A stretch of DNA of 64,000 nt from Paenibacillus sp. 19GGS1-52 (GCF_022369515.1 NZ_CP059724.1:868001-932000), one strand, 5' to 3'; shown: positions 52,364 through 61,305, numbered from the stretch's first letter. A program made the numbers and translations. Notes: generated by a model from the sequence alone, not told the origin.

Positions 52364-53260
52364 TTGAATCACAATCTTGCTTTGCCAAAGAAAAAAACTT
52401 TATTCACTATTATTTTAGATATATTGTATGAAATGCGCATAAAACAATGGACTAAAAATCTTCTCGTTTTTGCATCTGCTATTTTTTCTGGAGCAATTCT
52501 TAATCCCTCCACTTTAATTAATGCTTTCATAGCATTTATTTCCTTTTCATTTATGGCAAGTACAATTTATATAATTAATGATATTGTTGATGTTGAAAAA
52601 GATCGACTTCATCCTGAAAAACGCCATAGGCGAATTGCATCTGGTGCTATTAGTATTCCAGTAGCAATATCCATAGGGATTATTACTTTTTTAATTGCTG
52701 TAGGATTGGCTTATACTATTAATTACTATGTAATAATGGCCGTACTTGTTTATTTCGTGATGAATCTTTCCTATAGTCTATATTTAAAACATGTTGTGAT
52801 AATCGATGTAATGATTATTGCAGCAGGATTTGTGCTGAGGGCTGTGACGGGAGCGTTGGCTGTAGACGGAGTTCTTACTTCATGGTTTATCCTATGTACG
52901 CTTGGACTTTCTTTATTTTTGGCACTTGGAAAGCGAAGACATGAATTATTATTATTTAAGGATGATCCCACTAACCAACGAAAAGTATTGACCTTCTATA
53001 GTGTGGAATTACTAGATCAACTAATAACTATTATCACTGGAGTTTTGATTATGTTTTATTCTATGTATGCCGCCTCAGAAAAGCCAGCCATGATGTTTAC
53101 GATTCCCTTTGTACTTTACGGTATTTTTCGATATTTTTATTTGATTCATATGAAAAATGCTGGTGGAAAACCTGAGGAGATACTATTAAATGACAAACAC
53201 ATTTTGGTTACTGTCCTTCTTTTTTCTATTTTAGTAGTTGTTGTGAAAAAATTTGTATAA
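52364..53260 (+). CDS. UbiA-family decaprenyl-phosphate phosphoribosyltransferase-like protein
   Basis: A 298-residue protein with about nine helices. The first Asp-rich motif NDIVDVEKDRLHP (Asn72, Asp73, Asp76, Asp80) is followed by RRIASG, and a second region contains SYSLYLKHVVIIDVMIIAAGFVLRAVTGA. These fit the DPPR-synthase branch (Rv3806c-like, with 'LKH...DV...GFVLRA') rather than quinone or heme UbiA enzymes. The reaction would be polyprenyl-phosphate + PRPP to polyprenyl-phosphoryl-5-phosphoribose. TTG 52364 sits 8 bases after AGGAG; a GTG at 52355 overlaps that site. Confidence 0.85.
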   Translation: MNHNLALPKKKTLFTIILDILYEMRIKQWTKNLLVFASAIFSGAILNPSTLINAFIAFISFSFMASTIYIINDIVDVEKDRLHPEKRHRRIASGAISIPVAISIGIITFLIAVGLAYTINYYVIMAVLVYFVMNLSYSLYLKHVVIIDVMIIAAGFVLRAVTGALAVDGVLTSWFILCTLGLSLFLALGKRRHELLLFKDDPTNQRKVLTFYSVELLDQLITIITGVLIMFYSMYAASEKPAMMFTIPFVLYGIFRYFYLIHMKNAGGKPEEILLNDKHILVTVLLFSILVVVVKKFV

Positions 53261-53311
53261 CACAAATGAAGTATAAAGCTGAAGAACTAGTTAGATAAGG
53301 GGGCTATTTTA

Positions 53312-54055
53312 GTGAAAGGCATAATCCTAGCAGGCGGCACTGGATCACGGCTGTATCCTCTAACCAAAGTGACCAACAAACATCTTCTCCCTGTTGGGAA
53401 ATACCCCATGATCTTTCATTCCATCTACAAACTCAACCAAGCCGGTATTCAAGACATTCTCATAGTCACTGGCAAAGAACATATGGGAGATGTGGTGAAT
53501 CTGCTTGGAAGCGGAAAATCTATGGGCGTATCCTTTACTTATAAAGTGCAGGATGAAGCTGGCGGAATTGCTCAAGCTCTTGGATTAGCAGAGCAATTCG
53601 TTGGAGAAGACCAAAGTGTTGTTATTCTTGGTGATAACGTATTTGAGCTGAATATATTACCATATGTTAAGAACTTTGTGACTCAACGAACTGGTGCTAA
53701 GATTCTAATTCAAGAAGTATCTGATCCACAGCGTTTTGGTGTGCCTGAACTGCAAGAAGATAAGATCATTTCGATTGTGGAGAAGCCAGATTCTCCTAAA
53801 AGTGGATATGCTGTTACCGGCATTTACATGTTTGATAACAAAGTGTTCGAAATTATTAAGACGCTAACTCCCTCAAATCGTGGAGAATTGGAAATAACGG
53901 ATGTAAACAATGCATATATTAAAAGAAATGAACTGACATATGATGTCCTTGGTGGTTGGTGGACGGACGCTGGAACACACGCCTCCCTAGCTAAAGCGAA
54001 TGAACTAGCTAAGGATATTCTGTATAATGATGATTTTGGTAAATTAAAATTATAG
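53312..54055 (+). CDS. rmlA: Glucose-1-phosphate thymidylyltransferase
   Basis: A 247-residue nucleotidyltransferase making dTDP-glucose, the first step to dTDP-L-rhamnose. Signatures are GIILAGGTGSRLYPLTKVTNKHLLPVG, VQDEAGGIAQALGLAEQF, LGDNVFE and WWTDAGTHASL. It is of the short form, about 50 residues shorter than proteobacterial RmlA. The start is a GTG at 53312 with AAGGGGG upstream. First of the rmlA-rmlC-rmlB-rmlD block. Confidence 0.95.
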   Translation: MKGIILAGGTGSRLYPLTKVTNKHLLPVGKYPMIFHSIYKLNQAGIQDILIVTGKEHMGDVVNLLGSGKSMGVSFTYKVQDEAGGIAQALGLAEQFVGEDQSVVILGDNVFELNILPYVKNFVTQRTGAKILIQEVSDPQRFGVPELQEDKIISIVEKPDSPKSGYAVTGIYMFDNKVFEIIKTLTPSNRGELEITDVNNAYIKRNELTYDVLGGWWTDAGTHASLAKANELAKDILYNDDFGKLKL

Positions 54056-54076
54056 GTATGAGGAGGAACTCCCAGT

Positions 54077-54625
54077 ATGCATGTCACTCCTTTAAGGTTA
54101 CAAGGCGCAAGCCTTCTGGAACCGGTGGTCCACGGCGATCATCGGGGTTTTTTCATGGAAAGCTATAACGAAGAAATAATGCATAAACTTGGAATTAACA
54201 ATCATTTCATCCAAGATAACCAATCTCTCTCCGCAGAAGTGGGTGTACTGCGTGGTCTGCATTACCAGTTGAACCCTAAGGCTCAAACTAAATTAATCCG
54301 CGTATTATCGGGTGTTATTTACGATGTGATTGTGGATATCCGCCGGAACTCTCCAACGTTTGGACAATGGGTCGGTGTTATTCTTAGCGAATACAATAAG
54401 CGTCAACTGCTCGTGCCTAAAGGATTTGCCCACGGCTTCTGTACATTGGTTCCGAACACCCAAGTCTTGTATAAGGTGGACGAATACTATTCCCCAGAGC
54501 ATGACCGCGGCATATTATGGAATGATCCAGCACTGGGTATTGATTGGCCGACTTCGAGTCCTGTATTATCGGACAAAGACCAACGTCATCCATTGCTGAA
54601 GGATGCAGAGTTGAACTTTGAATAG
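54077..54625 (+). CDS. rmlC: dTDP-4-dehydrorhamnose 3,5-epimerase
   Basis: A 182-residue cupin-fold epimerase. It has DHRGFFMESYNEE, the catalytic-region LRGLHYQL (His), GVIYDVIVDIRRNSPTFG (Asp), PKGFAHGFCTL and YYSPEHDRGILWNDP. The length is typical. GAGGAGG-type site upstream. It epimerises carbons 3 and 5 of dTDP-4-keto-6-deoxyglucose. Confidence 0.96.
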   Translation: MHVTPLRLQGASLLEPVVHGDHRGFFMESYNEEIMHKLGINNHFIQDNQSLSAEVGVLRGLHYQLNPKAQTKLIRVLSGVIYDVIVDIRRNSPTFGQWVGVILSEYNKRQLLVPKGFAHGFCTLVPNTQVLYKVDEYYSPEHDRGILWNDPALGIDWPTSSPVLSDKDQRHPLLKDAELNFE

Positions 54626-54660
54626 TAAATTATTTTAAAGAATAAAAGGTGGGTTTTCAC

Positions 54661-55683
54661 ATGAAATTGCTAGTTACCGGCGGAGCCGGGTTTATCGGCA
54701 GTAACTTTGTAATATATATGCTGCAGCAGCATCCGGAATATAAGATTCTCAATGTAGATGCGTTGACTTATGCTGGGAATTTGGAAAACCTGAAATCGGT
54801 TGAAGGAAACCCGAATTATACTTTTGCGAAGGCAGATATTACTGATGTACAGGCAATGGATGCACTATTTAGTCAGGGTGTAGATGTGGTTGTCAATTTT
54901 GCAGCTGAATCTCATGTGGATCGGAGTATTTTGGAGCCTGAGGTATTTGTGAAGACGAACGTACTTGGTACTCAAGTTCTCTTAGATGCGGCTAAAAAGT
55001 ATAGTGTAACTAAATTCGTTCAGGTCTCTACGGATGAGGTTTATGGTTCGCTTGGAGCTACAGGTTTATTTACGGAAGCAACTCCGTTAACTCCGAACAG
55101 TCCATATTCCGCCAGTAAGGCCGGTGGAGATCTGCTCGTGCGTGCGTACCATGAAACATTTGGACTACCTGTTAATATCACTCGCTGCTCGAACAATTAC
55201 GGTCCATACCAATTCCCTGAGAAACTGATTCCGCTGATGATCTCACGTGCACTTGTAGATCAAGCTTTGCCGGTCTATGGCGATGGGATGAATATCCGCG
55301 ATTGGCTGTATGTTGAGGACCATTGCAGTGCGATTGATCTGGTTATTCATGAAGGTGTGAATGGTGAAGTCTATAATATCGGCGGCAATAACGAACGTAC
55401 GAATGTGCATATTGTGAATACAGTGCTGCAGGAACTGGGCAAACCAGATTCTCTGATTACTTATGTTCAGGACCGTCCAGGTCATGACCTTCGTTATGGA
55501 ATTGATCCAACCAAGATTACTAAAGAGCTGGGCTGGAAACCAAAGCATACGTTTGAGACGGGAATTAAAGAAACTATTCAATGGTATCTGAATAACAGAG
55601 ACTGGTGGACCCGTATTCAATCTGGTGAATACCAGAAATATGCTGAGCTGCAATACGGCAGTCGTTTGGGAGATTCGTTATAA
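54661..55683 (+). CDS. rmlB: dTDP-glucose 4,6-dehydratase
   Basis: A 340-residue SDR enzyme. It has the NAD-binding TGGAGFIGSNFV, the FAAESHVDRSI segment, STDEVYGSLG, catalytic YSASKAGGD (Tyr and Lys), and TRCSNNYGPYQFPEKLIPLMI with DWLYVEDHCSAI. ATG 54661 has AAAGGTGGG upstream; a longer frame from 54649 lacks one. It overlaps rmlD by one base (TAATG). Confidence 0.97.
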   Translation: MKLLVTGGAGFIGSNFVIYMLQQHPEYKILNVDALTYAGNLENLKSVEGNPNYTFAKADITDVQAMDALFSQGVDVVVNFAAESHVDRSILEPEVFVKTNVLGTQVLLDAAKKYSVTKFVQVSTDEVYGSLGATGLFTEATPLTPNSPYSASKAGGDLLVRAYHETFGLPVNITRCSNNYGPYQFPEKLIPLMISRALVDQALPVYGDGMNIRDWLYVEDHCSAIDLVIHEGVNGEVYNIGGNNERTNVHIVNTVLQELGKPDSLITYVQDRPGHDLRYGIDPTKITKELGWKPKHTFETGIKETIQWYLNNRDWWTRIQSGEYQKYAELQYGSRLGDSL

Positions 55684-56555
55684 TGCCTACGATGAAGGTG
55701 CTTGTTACTGGATCGGCTGGACAGTTAGGTCAGGATGTTGTTTTGATGCTGCAGCAGCAAGGTCATGAAGTTTTAGGCTGTGACCGGTTAGAGATGGATA
55801 TTACTGATCTTGATGAGTGTGTCAAAGTCATTGGTGACTTTGGTCCTGAGGTTGTCATTCATTGTGCTGCCCACACTGCAGTAGACGCGGCAGAAAGTGA
55901 CATTGATGCAGCTTATCTAATCAACGCTACAGGAACGCGCAACGTAGCACTAGCTGCAGAGAAGGCTGGAGCCAAGCTGGTGTATATCAGCACGGATTAT
56001 GTTTTTGATGGTTTGGGTACACAGCCTTACCACGAATACGATAATACTGATCCGCAGAGCATATATGGCAAGTCGAAACGGGCCGGAGAAATAGTAGCCC
56101 AAAGCTTATCCTCCAAGTATTTTATTGTACGCACCTCTTGGGTTTACGGTAAATATGGAAATAACTTTGTGAAGACGATGTTGAAGCAGGGTCAGGAGAA
56201 GCCTTTACTGCAAGTGGTGGATGACCAGAAGGGTTCACCTACGTATACCGTAGATTTGACGAGATTCATTCTTGAACTAATCCAGACGGAGAAATACGGG
56301 GTCTACCATGCTTCTAACAGTGGAGCCTGCACGTGGTATGAGTTTACAGGTGCGATTTTTGCCGAGGCCGAAGATATACTGGGCTTGAGCTTTACAGCCA
56401 AGCTTGAACCTTGCGGTACGGAGCAGTTTCCACGGCCAGCGCCGCGTCCGCGCAATTCGGTAATGGAGCATTTGTCTATCCGGACAAACGGGTTCCAGGA
56501 TATACGTCACTGGCGTGAGGGTCTTAGAGATTTTCTACTGGAACTAAAGGAATAG
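55683..56555 (+). CDS. rmlD: dTDP-4-dehydrorhamnose reductase
   Basis: A 290-residue SDR enzyme performing the last step to dTDP-L-rhamnose. It has GSAGQLGQDVV, VIHCAAHTAVDAAE, YISTDYVFDG, catalytic YGKSKRAGE and VRTSWVYG, with PRPRNSVM near the end. Translation is coupled to rmlB by the TAATG overlap. A terminator follows. Confidence 0.96.
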   Translation: MPTMKVLVTGSAGQLGQDVVLMLQQQGHEVLGCDRLEMDITDLDECVKVIGDFGPEVVIHCAAHTAVDAAESDIDAAYLINATGTRNVALAAEKAGAKLVYISTDYVFDGLGTQPYHEYDNTDPQSIYGKSKRAGEIVAQSLSSKYFIVRTSWVYGKYGNNFVKTMLKQGQEKPLLQVVDDQKGSPTYTVDLTRFILELIQTEKYGVYHASNSGACTWYEFTGAIFAEAEDILGLSFTAKLEPCGTEQFPRPAPRPRNSVMEHLSIRTNGFQDIRHWREGLRDFLLELKE

Positions 56556-56570
56556 AAGAGTATCATGGAC

Positions 56571-56606
56571 AACTCCCTATCGTTTATAACGGTACGGGAG
56601 TTTTTT
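56571..56606 (+). terminator. Terminator after rmlD
   Basis: AACTCCC (56571-56577) pairs with GGGAGTT (56596-56602), followed by TTTT. Confidence 0.8.
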
Positions 56607-56686
56607 GTTTATATTCGCTATAATAGAAAGAAACAGTCAGAGAATAATAGTTTCCGCTTTTGAAAAAATGAATTCGAGGATGAGTC

Positions 56687-57679
56687 ATGAATAACAAAAC
56701 AGTAAGCATACATATCGTTGCCTACAACAGCGCGGACGACATCATCGAATGTCTGACGGCAGTACTTGCACAGGATTATCCAATTGAACAAATTGTTGTG
56801 GTGGATAATGCATCGGGAGATGGATGTGCCGAGAATGTGAGAGCATTCTTCAGTAAGTCTGAGGTAACTTCTTCAGGAGTTAGTGAGGTAGCTTCCGCAC
56901 CGAGTGTCGAAGTCAAACGTCCCAGCCTCCTCCTCCTGCCAAACCTAACCAACACCGGCTTCGCCCCTGCCCACAACCAGGCTATAGCCGCGTCGAAGTC
57001 AGACTATTGTCTTGTCCTTAATCCCGACCTGACGCTTGCCCCTGACTATGTGTCGAGACTCGTTGCGAGGATGGAGGCCAATCCGCTAATCGGAAGTGCT
57101 ACAGGCAAGCTTCTATTGAAGGCTGATCCTCAGCTTGTCGATAGTACAGGACTACGGATGAATAAGGCTCGACGTGCTTTTGATCGTGGTGCTGGGGAAC
57201 TGGCGGTTAATTGGCAGCAATCCGGGCCTGTATTCGGGGTGTCTGGGGCGGCGGCGATGTACTCCAGGCGAATGATCGATGATATTAGTGTCGACGGTGA
57301 GTTTTTTGACAGTGACTTTTTTGCCTATAAGGAAGATGTGGATGTAGCTTGGCGGGCGCAACTGCTGGGCTGGCAGGGATATTACGAGGCAGAAGCTATT
57401 GGGTATCATGAGCGCGGTTGGAAGACATCTGGGCGGGATAGCAAGCCGCTGTTCATCCGCCGGATTTCTTATATTAACCGCTATAAAATGATCTATAAAA
57501 ATGAACGAGCGCGCACATGGCTGAAGACGCTAATCGTTTCGCTACCGTATGAGCTTGCAGCACACGGGTATATGCTAATTAAGGAGCCTCAGCTAATCAA
57601 GGCGTGGACATCCTTTTTCACCCAGCTGCCACAACTCAGAAAGAAACGACGAGCTATACAGGCTAGAGTATCCCGGTAG
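56687..57679 (+). CDS. Glycosyltransferase family 2, rhamnosyltransferase-like
   Basis: A 330-residue GT-A protein of the WbbL/RfbN-like GT2 branch. It has SIHIVAYNSADDIIECL, VVDNASGDG, NTGFAPAHNQAI, LNPDLTL (the D-x-D equivalent), VSGAAAMYSRRMI and FDSDFFAYKEDVDVAWRAQLLGW. Between the first strand pair there is a Ser/Val-rich insert (about residues 59-85) not usual in the family. It follows the rml genes after a terminator, so it probably has its own promoter (a TATAAT lies at 56619-56624). Likely adds L-rhamnose. Confidence 0.85.
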   Translation: MNNKTVSIHIVAYNSADDIIECLTAVLAQDYPIEQIVVVDNASGDGCAENVRAFFSKSEVTSSGVSEVASAPSVEVKRPSLLLLPNLTNTGFAPAHNQAIAASKSDYCLVLNPDLTLAPDYVSRLVARMEANPLIGSATGKLLLKADPQLVDSTGLRMNKARRAFDRGAGELAVNWQQSGPVFGVSGAAAMYSRRMIDDISVDGEFFDSDFFAYKEDVDVAWRAQLLGWQGYYEAEAIGYHERGWKTSGRDSKPLFIRRISYINRYKMIYKNERARTWLKTLIVSLPYELAAHGYMLIKEPQLIKAWTSFFTQLPQLRKKRRAIQARVSR

Positions 57680-57753
57680 AGATCAGGCTAATTTAGAAGG
57701 ATCACGCAGGAGATATAGCTGGTCAAGCTAACTAAACCCAATACACTTATGGA

Positions 57754-57796
57754 AAAACCTCCCTGAAAAGGCCTCTCCTTTCAAGGAGGTTTTGTG
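57754..57796 (+). terminator. Terminator between the two GT2 genes
   Basis: AAAACCTCC and TGAAAAGG pair with CCTTTCA and GGAGGTTTT (57754-57793) with one extra base in each arm, followed by a T-rich GTGTTAT stretch. Confidence 0.82.
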
Positions 57797-57803
57797 TTAT
57801 AAT
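57795..57803 (+). promoter_or_regulatory. Extended -10 promoter before the second GT2 gene
   Basis: TGTTATAAT, a perfect extended -10, directly after the terminator. No good -35 is visible. Transcription would start near 57810, about 35 bases before GTG 57845. Confidence 0.5.
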
Positions 57804-57844
57804 ATTTGTCGATAGATTACTATTTTTGTCAGGAGATTACCACA

Positions 57845-58798
57845 GTGAATGTAGATGTCAGTATACTAATTCTCAATTACAACACATGCCGGTTGACGAT
57901 GGATTGTTTGAGGTCGGTGTATGACTCAGAAACAAATTTTTCCTATGAGATTATTTTGATAGATAACAACTCCCATGATGATTCAGTAGAAACGATATGT
58001 AGAGAATTTCCGAGTGTAATGTTGATAGCTAACCAAGAGAACATCGGTTTTGCCCGTGGGAATAACCAGGGAATTGAGGTGGCTTCCGGGCGTTATGTAC
58101 TGCTGCTGAATTCGGATACGGTAGTGCGCAAGGATACGCTGGAAACGATGGTTGCCTTCATGGATAGCCGACCTGATCTTGGGGCATCTGGCTGCAAGGT
58201 GATTTTGCCGGATGGTTCGCTGGACAAGGCATGCAAGCGGGGTTTTCCTACTCCGTCCGCATCCTTCTATTATGCGTTTGGCTTTAGCAAGCTTTTTCCG
58301 GATCGTCCTAAGTTCAATGGTTATCAGCTGGGCTATCTGGACCCCGATCTCGATTATCCGGTAGATTGTCTCGTCGGTGCGTTTATGCTGCTGCGGCGGG
58401 AGACGATAGAACAGGTTGGTGGGCTGGATGAGGAATTTTTTATGTACGGTGAGGATCTCGACTGGTGCTACAGGATTAAAGAGGCAGGTTGGGGGATTCA
58501 TTATTATCCGCAGACCTCCATCATCCATCTTAAGGGTGGAAGTGCCAGACGCAGACCTTTTAAGATCGTCTATGAATTCCATCGGGCCATGATTTTATTT
58601 CACCGTAAGCATTATAGCAAGCGATACAACAGTATGATAAATGGAGCAGTCTATGCAGGTGTCGGCTTGAAGTTTGCAGTGTCGCTGTTACGCAATGCAC
58701 TGACCTTTCCAAGAACCGTTCCTCTACCTGCACAGAGCTTGTCTGCTTCTGCAGACACGGGTTCCCGCACTGAATCGAATACTGAGGTGAGATTATGA
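57845..58798 (+). CDS. Glycosyltransferase family 2, rhamnosyltransferase-like
   Basis: A 317-residue GT2 protein with VSILILNYNTCRLTMDCLRS, LIDNNSHDDSVE, NIGFARGNNQGIE, LLNSDTVV (D-x-D), DCLVGAFMLLRRETIEQVGG and EEFFMYGEDLDWCYRIKEAGW. This is the common rhamnosyltransferase pattern of rml-linked loci. GTG 57845 is chosen, 8 bases after CAGGAGAT. The stop overlaps the start of the initiating transferase (ATGA), so the two are coupled; it may add the first L-rhamnose to the lipid-linked sugar. Confidence 0.88.
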   Translation: MNVDVSILILNYNTCRLTMDCLRSVYDSETNFSYEIILIDNNSHDDSVETICREFPSVMLIANQENIGFARGNNQGIEVASGRYVLLLNSDTVVRKDTLETMVAFMDSRPDLGASGCKVILPDGSLDKACKRGFPTPSASFYYAFGFSKLFPDRPKFNGYQLGYLDPDLDYPVDCLVGAFMLLRRETIEQVGGLDEEFFMYGEDLDWCYRIKEAGWGIHYYPQTSIIHLKGGSARRRPFKIVYEFHRAMILFHRKHYSKRYNSMINGAVYAGVGLKFAVSLLRNALTFPRTVPLPAQSLSASADTGSRTESNTEVRL

Positions 58799-60201
58799 TT
58801 CGCCGTAATCAGAGGTTTTTAACACAACTGTATATGGTTACTGACTTTATTGTCATCCAGCTGTCCTTTCTGGCGGCCTGGTGGCTGAAGTTCAAGAGCG
58901 GTTGGATGAATTTCGAGAATCCGCTGCCTGTGGAGTCCTACTCTTATTGGAGCCTTATTTATGGTGGTATTGCCGTGTTTATCGGTATTATAATGTCACT
59001 GTATTTACCGAAGCGTAAGAAACGTTTTGTCGATGAATTTCTGAAGATTTTCCAGGTGCATGTTTTAGGCATCTTTATCCTGCTGGGCGTGATGTTTTTT
59101 GTCAAAGAAATCGACATCTCCCGCGCTTATCTTACTATTTATATGGTTTTCAATTTACTTTCAATTATGCTGTACCGCTATGTGCTCAAGAAGATGCTGA
59201 AGTCTTTGCGTGAGAAAGGCTTTAACCGTCAGTTTGTACTTATTCTCGGTGCGGGTACACTTGGCAAAAGATTCTACAACAACTTGGAGCAGTATCCGGA
59301 GCTTGGATATGAGGCGATTGGTTTCCTGGATGATTATCATACCTGGGATGGTATTGAGGAACAGCGTTATAAGCCTATTCTCGGAACGGTGGATCAGCTG
59401 TCAGGAATGCTTGAGCTGCTGCCTGTGGATGAGGTCATTCTGGCGCTGCCACTGGATGCTCACTCCAAGTATCCTGCTATTATTGGAGCTTGTGAGCAAG
59501 CCGGAGTACGTACACTGATAATTCCGGACTTCTTCGATTATTTGCCGGCCCGTCCATATTTCGATAACTTTGCGGGTATGCCTATGATTAATGTGCGAGA
59601 TATTCCGCTGGATATGGCAGGCAACCAGATGGCCAAGCGACTGTTTGATATTGTGTTCTCACTATTTGCGATTATTGTGATGTCGCCCGTGATTCTGATC
59701 GTTGCGCTGGGTGTACGTCTGACTTCTCCGGGCGCGGTAATATTCAGACAAGAACGGGTAGGCTTAAATCGACGCCATTTCTTAATGTATAAATTCAGAT
59801 CGATGAAGATGCAGCAGGATGGGGAAGAAGATACGGGATGGAGTACACCGGAAGATCCTCGCAGAACCCGGTTCGGCACGTTTATCCGCAAGACGAGTCT
59901 GGATGAACTTCCGCAATTCTTTAATGTATTGATGGGACATATGAGTGTGGTAGGTCCACGGCCGGAACGCCCCTACTTTGTGGAGCAATTCCGTGACGAG
60001 ATTCCCAAGTATATGGTGAAGCATCATGTGCGTCCTGGAATTACGGGCTGGGCTCAGAGCAATGGATTACGTGGTGACACCTCGATTGAAGAACGGATTA
60101 AACATGATATCTTTTATATCGAGAACTGGTCGCTGCTGTTCGATATTCGCATTATTTTCAAAACCATCCGCAATGGATTTACGAACAAGAATGCCTATTG
60201 A
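58795..60201 (+). CDS. Undecaprenyl-phosphate sugar-phosphotransferase (WsfP/WbaP/WcaJ type)
   Basis: A 468-residue initiating enzyme moving a hexose-1-phosphate to the lipid carrier. There are four N-terminal helices (about 10-135), a CoA-binding-like Rossmann part (about 145-250, LILGAGTLGKRFY) and a C-terminal bacterial sugar transferase domain (about 278-468). The last has a re-entrant helix (KRLFDIVFSLFAIIVMSPVI), KFRSM near 333, TSLDELPQFFNVLMGHMSVVGPRPERP and PGITGWAQ. In S-layer glycan loci of Geobacillus and Paenibacillus the equivalent (WsfP) transfers galactose-1-phosphate. The sugar here could equally be glucose, given the distant galU. Last gene of the glycan locus. Confidence 0.92.
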   Translation: MIRRNQRFLTQLYMVTDFIVIQLSFLAAWWLKFKSGWMNFENPLPVESYSYWSLIYGGIAVFIGIIMSLYLPKRKKRFVDEFLKIFQVHVLGIFILLGVMFFVKEIDISRAYLTIYMVFNLLSIMLYRYVLKKMLKSLREKGFNRQFVLILGAGTLGKRFYNNLEQYPELGYEAIGFLDDYHTWDGIEEQRYKPILGTVDQLSGMLELLPVDEVILALPLDAHSKYPAIIGACEQAGVRTLIIPDFFDYLPARPYFDNFAGMPMINVRDIPLDMAGNQMAKRLFDIVFSLFAIIVMSPVILIVALGVRLTSPGAVIFRQERVGLNRRHFLMYKFRSMKMQQDGEEDTGWSTPEDPRRTRFGTFIRKTSLDELPQFFNVLMGHMSVVGPRPERPYFVEQFRDEIPKYMVKHHVRPGITGWAQSNGLRGDTSIEERIKHDIFYIENWSLLFDIRIIFKTIRNGFTNKNAY

Positions 60202-60244
60202 ATTCTCACACTACTGCAATCATCGCTAATGTTTGATATAAATT

Positions 60245-60283
60245 CCCTGTTTTGCCTATGGCAGAGCGGGGTATTGTTCTTTT
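60245..60283 (+). terminator. Terminator at the end of the glycan locus
   Basis: CCCTGTTTTGCC (60245-60256) pairs with GGCAGAGCGGGG (60260-60271) using three G-U pairs and a 3-base loop, then TATTGTTCTTTT. Confidence 0.72.
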
Positions 60284-60286
60284 ACT

Positions 60287-61147
60287 ATGAAAAATAAAAA
60301 GATTATCTTATCTGTAGTCGTCATTTTGTCTCTTATACTCTTACTTATTGTTACTCTGGCAAAAGAAGATAAACAACCAGCCACCGGCTTCGCGGCTAGT
60401 CGAATCGTAGCTCATGCTATGGGCGGAATTGATGGTCATGCCTATACGAATGCTTTCGAGGCTTTTGTGGCTAACTACGAGAAGGGAACGCGGATATTTG
60501 AAACGGATTTGCTGTTCACCTCCGATGATAAGTTGGTGGCTCGCCATGAATGGACGGGCAATATGAGTAAAGAACTGGGACAACAGAAGGTTCTATCTGC
60601 CAAGGAGCAGGGGTCAGCGCTCGGGTATGCTGAATTCATGAACAGTCCGATCCTGGATATCTACTCGCCGCTGGATTTCGAGAAGATTCTTGATCTCCTG
60701 CAGCATTATCCTGATGCCTACATTGTTACGGACACGAAGGAATTCGATTCCGGTCTGGTGATGAAAGAGTTCAACAGGCTGACAGAAGCTGCCAAGCGTC
60801 GAGATCCGGAACTGCTGAATAGGATTGTTCCACAAATTTACAGTCGAGCTATGCTGGAGGAGTTGAAGGCAGTATATTCTTTTCCTACAGTGATTTACAC
60901 GCTTTACCAATCGCAGGATACGGATGAACAGGTCATTGATTTTGTCCGCACGACAGGGGTGGATATTACAATGCCTGCCGAACGTGCCACAAGCAGCTTT
61001 GTGAATAAGCTGCAGCAGGCTGGAGCCCGTGTGTATGTGCATACTATTAATGCTGAAGAAGAAATTCAGAAGATGGATAAGTTGGGTGTGGACGGTTTCT
61101 ATAGCGATTTTATCTCTGAGGATGATTTGGATTTAATATTTAAATAA
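60287..61147 (+). CDS. Membrane-anchored glycerophosphodiester phosphodiesterase-like protein
   Basis: A 286-residue protein with an N-terminal anchor (about 6-24) and a TIM-barrel GDPD-like domain. It shows HAMGG (first His), TNAFEAF, an E-x-D metal pair in FETDLLFTSDDKLVARHEW (second His) and VTDTKEF. These fit the GDPD/PI-PLC superfamily; the usual HRG is replaced by HAMGG, so the substrate may differ from classic glycerophosphodiesters. It may act on lipid or teichoic-acid phosphodiesters outside the cell. The start codon lies 4 bases after the T run of a terminator, and no ribosome site is visible, so expression signals are odd. Confidence 0.78.
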   Translation: MKNKKIILSVVVILSLILLLIVTLAKEDKQPATGFAASRIVAHAMGGIDGHAYTNAFEAFVANYEKGTRIFETDLLFTSDDKLVARHEWTGNMSKELGQQKVLSAKEQGSALGYAEFMNSPILDIYSPLDFEKILDLLQHYPDAYIVTDTKEFDSGLVMKEFNRLTEAAKRRDPELLNRIVPQIYSRAMLEELKAVYSFPTVIYTLYQSQDTDEQVIDFVRTTGVDITMPAERATSSFVNKLQQAGARVYVHTINAEEEIQKMDKLGVDGFYSDFISEDDLDLIFK

Positions 61148-61163
61148 TTCACACTAATAATTC

Positions 61164-61195
61164 AAAAAAGGCGAAAAAACGTTCGCCTTTTTTTT
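61164..61195 (+). terminator. Terminator after the GDPD-like gene
   Basis: AAAAAAGGCGAA (61164-61175) pairs with TTCGCCTTTTTT (61182-61193), with a T run continuing. Confidence 0.88.
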
Positions 61196-61204
61196 CTGTT
61201 TAAA

Positions 61205-61234
61205 TTGACACTCCCCTTTGTGCTGGCTTAGACT
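61205..61234 (+). promoter_or_regulatory. Predicted promoter of pcrB-pcrA
   Basis: TTGACA (61205-61210), 18 bases, TAGACT (61229-61234), about 70 bases before the pcrB ATG. Confidence 0.6.
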
Positions 61235-61305
61235 AGAGTTATATCTTTTGCGGGCAGCAAGGGAAATTTTGATCTGCCCATATTGAATAATGAGGATGGA
61301 CGATC

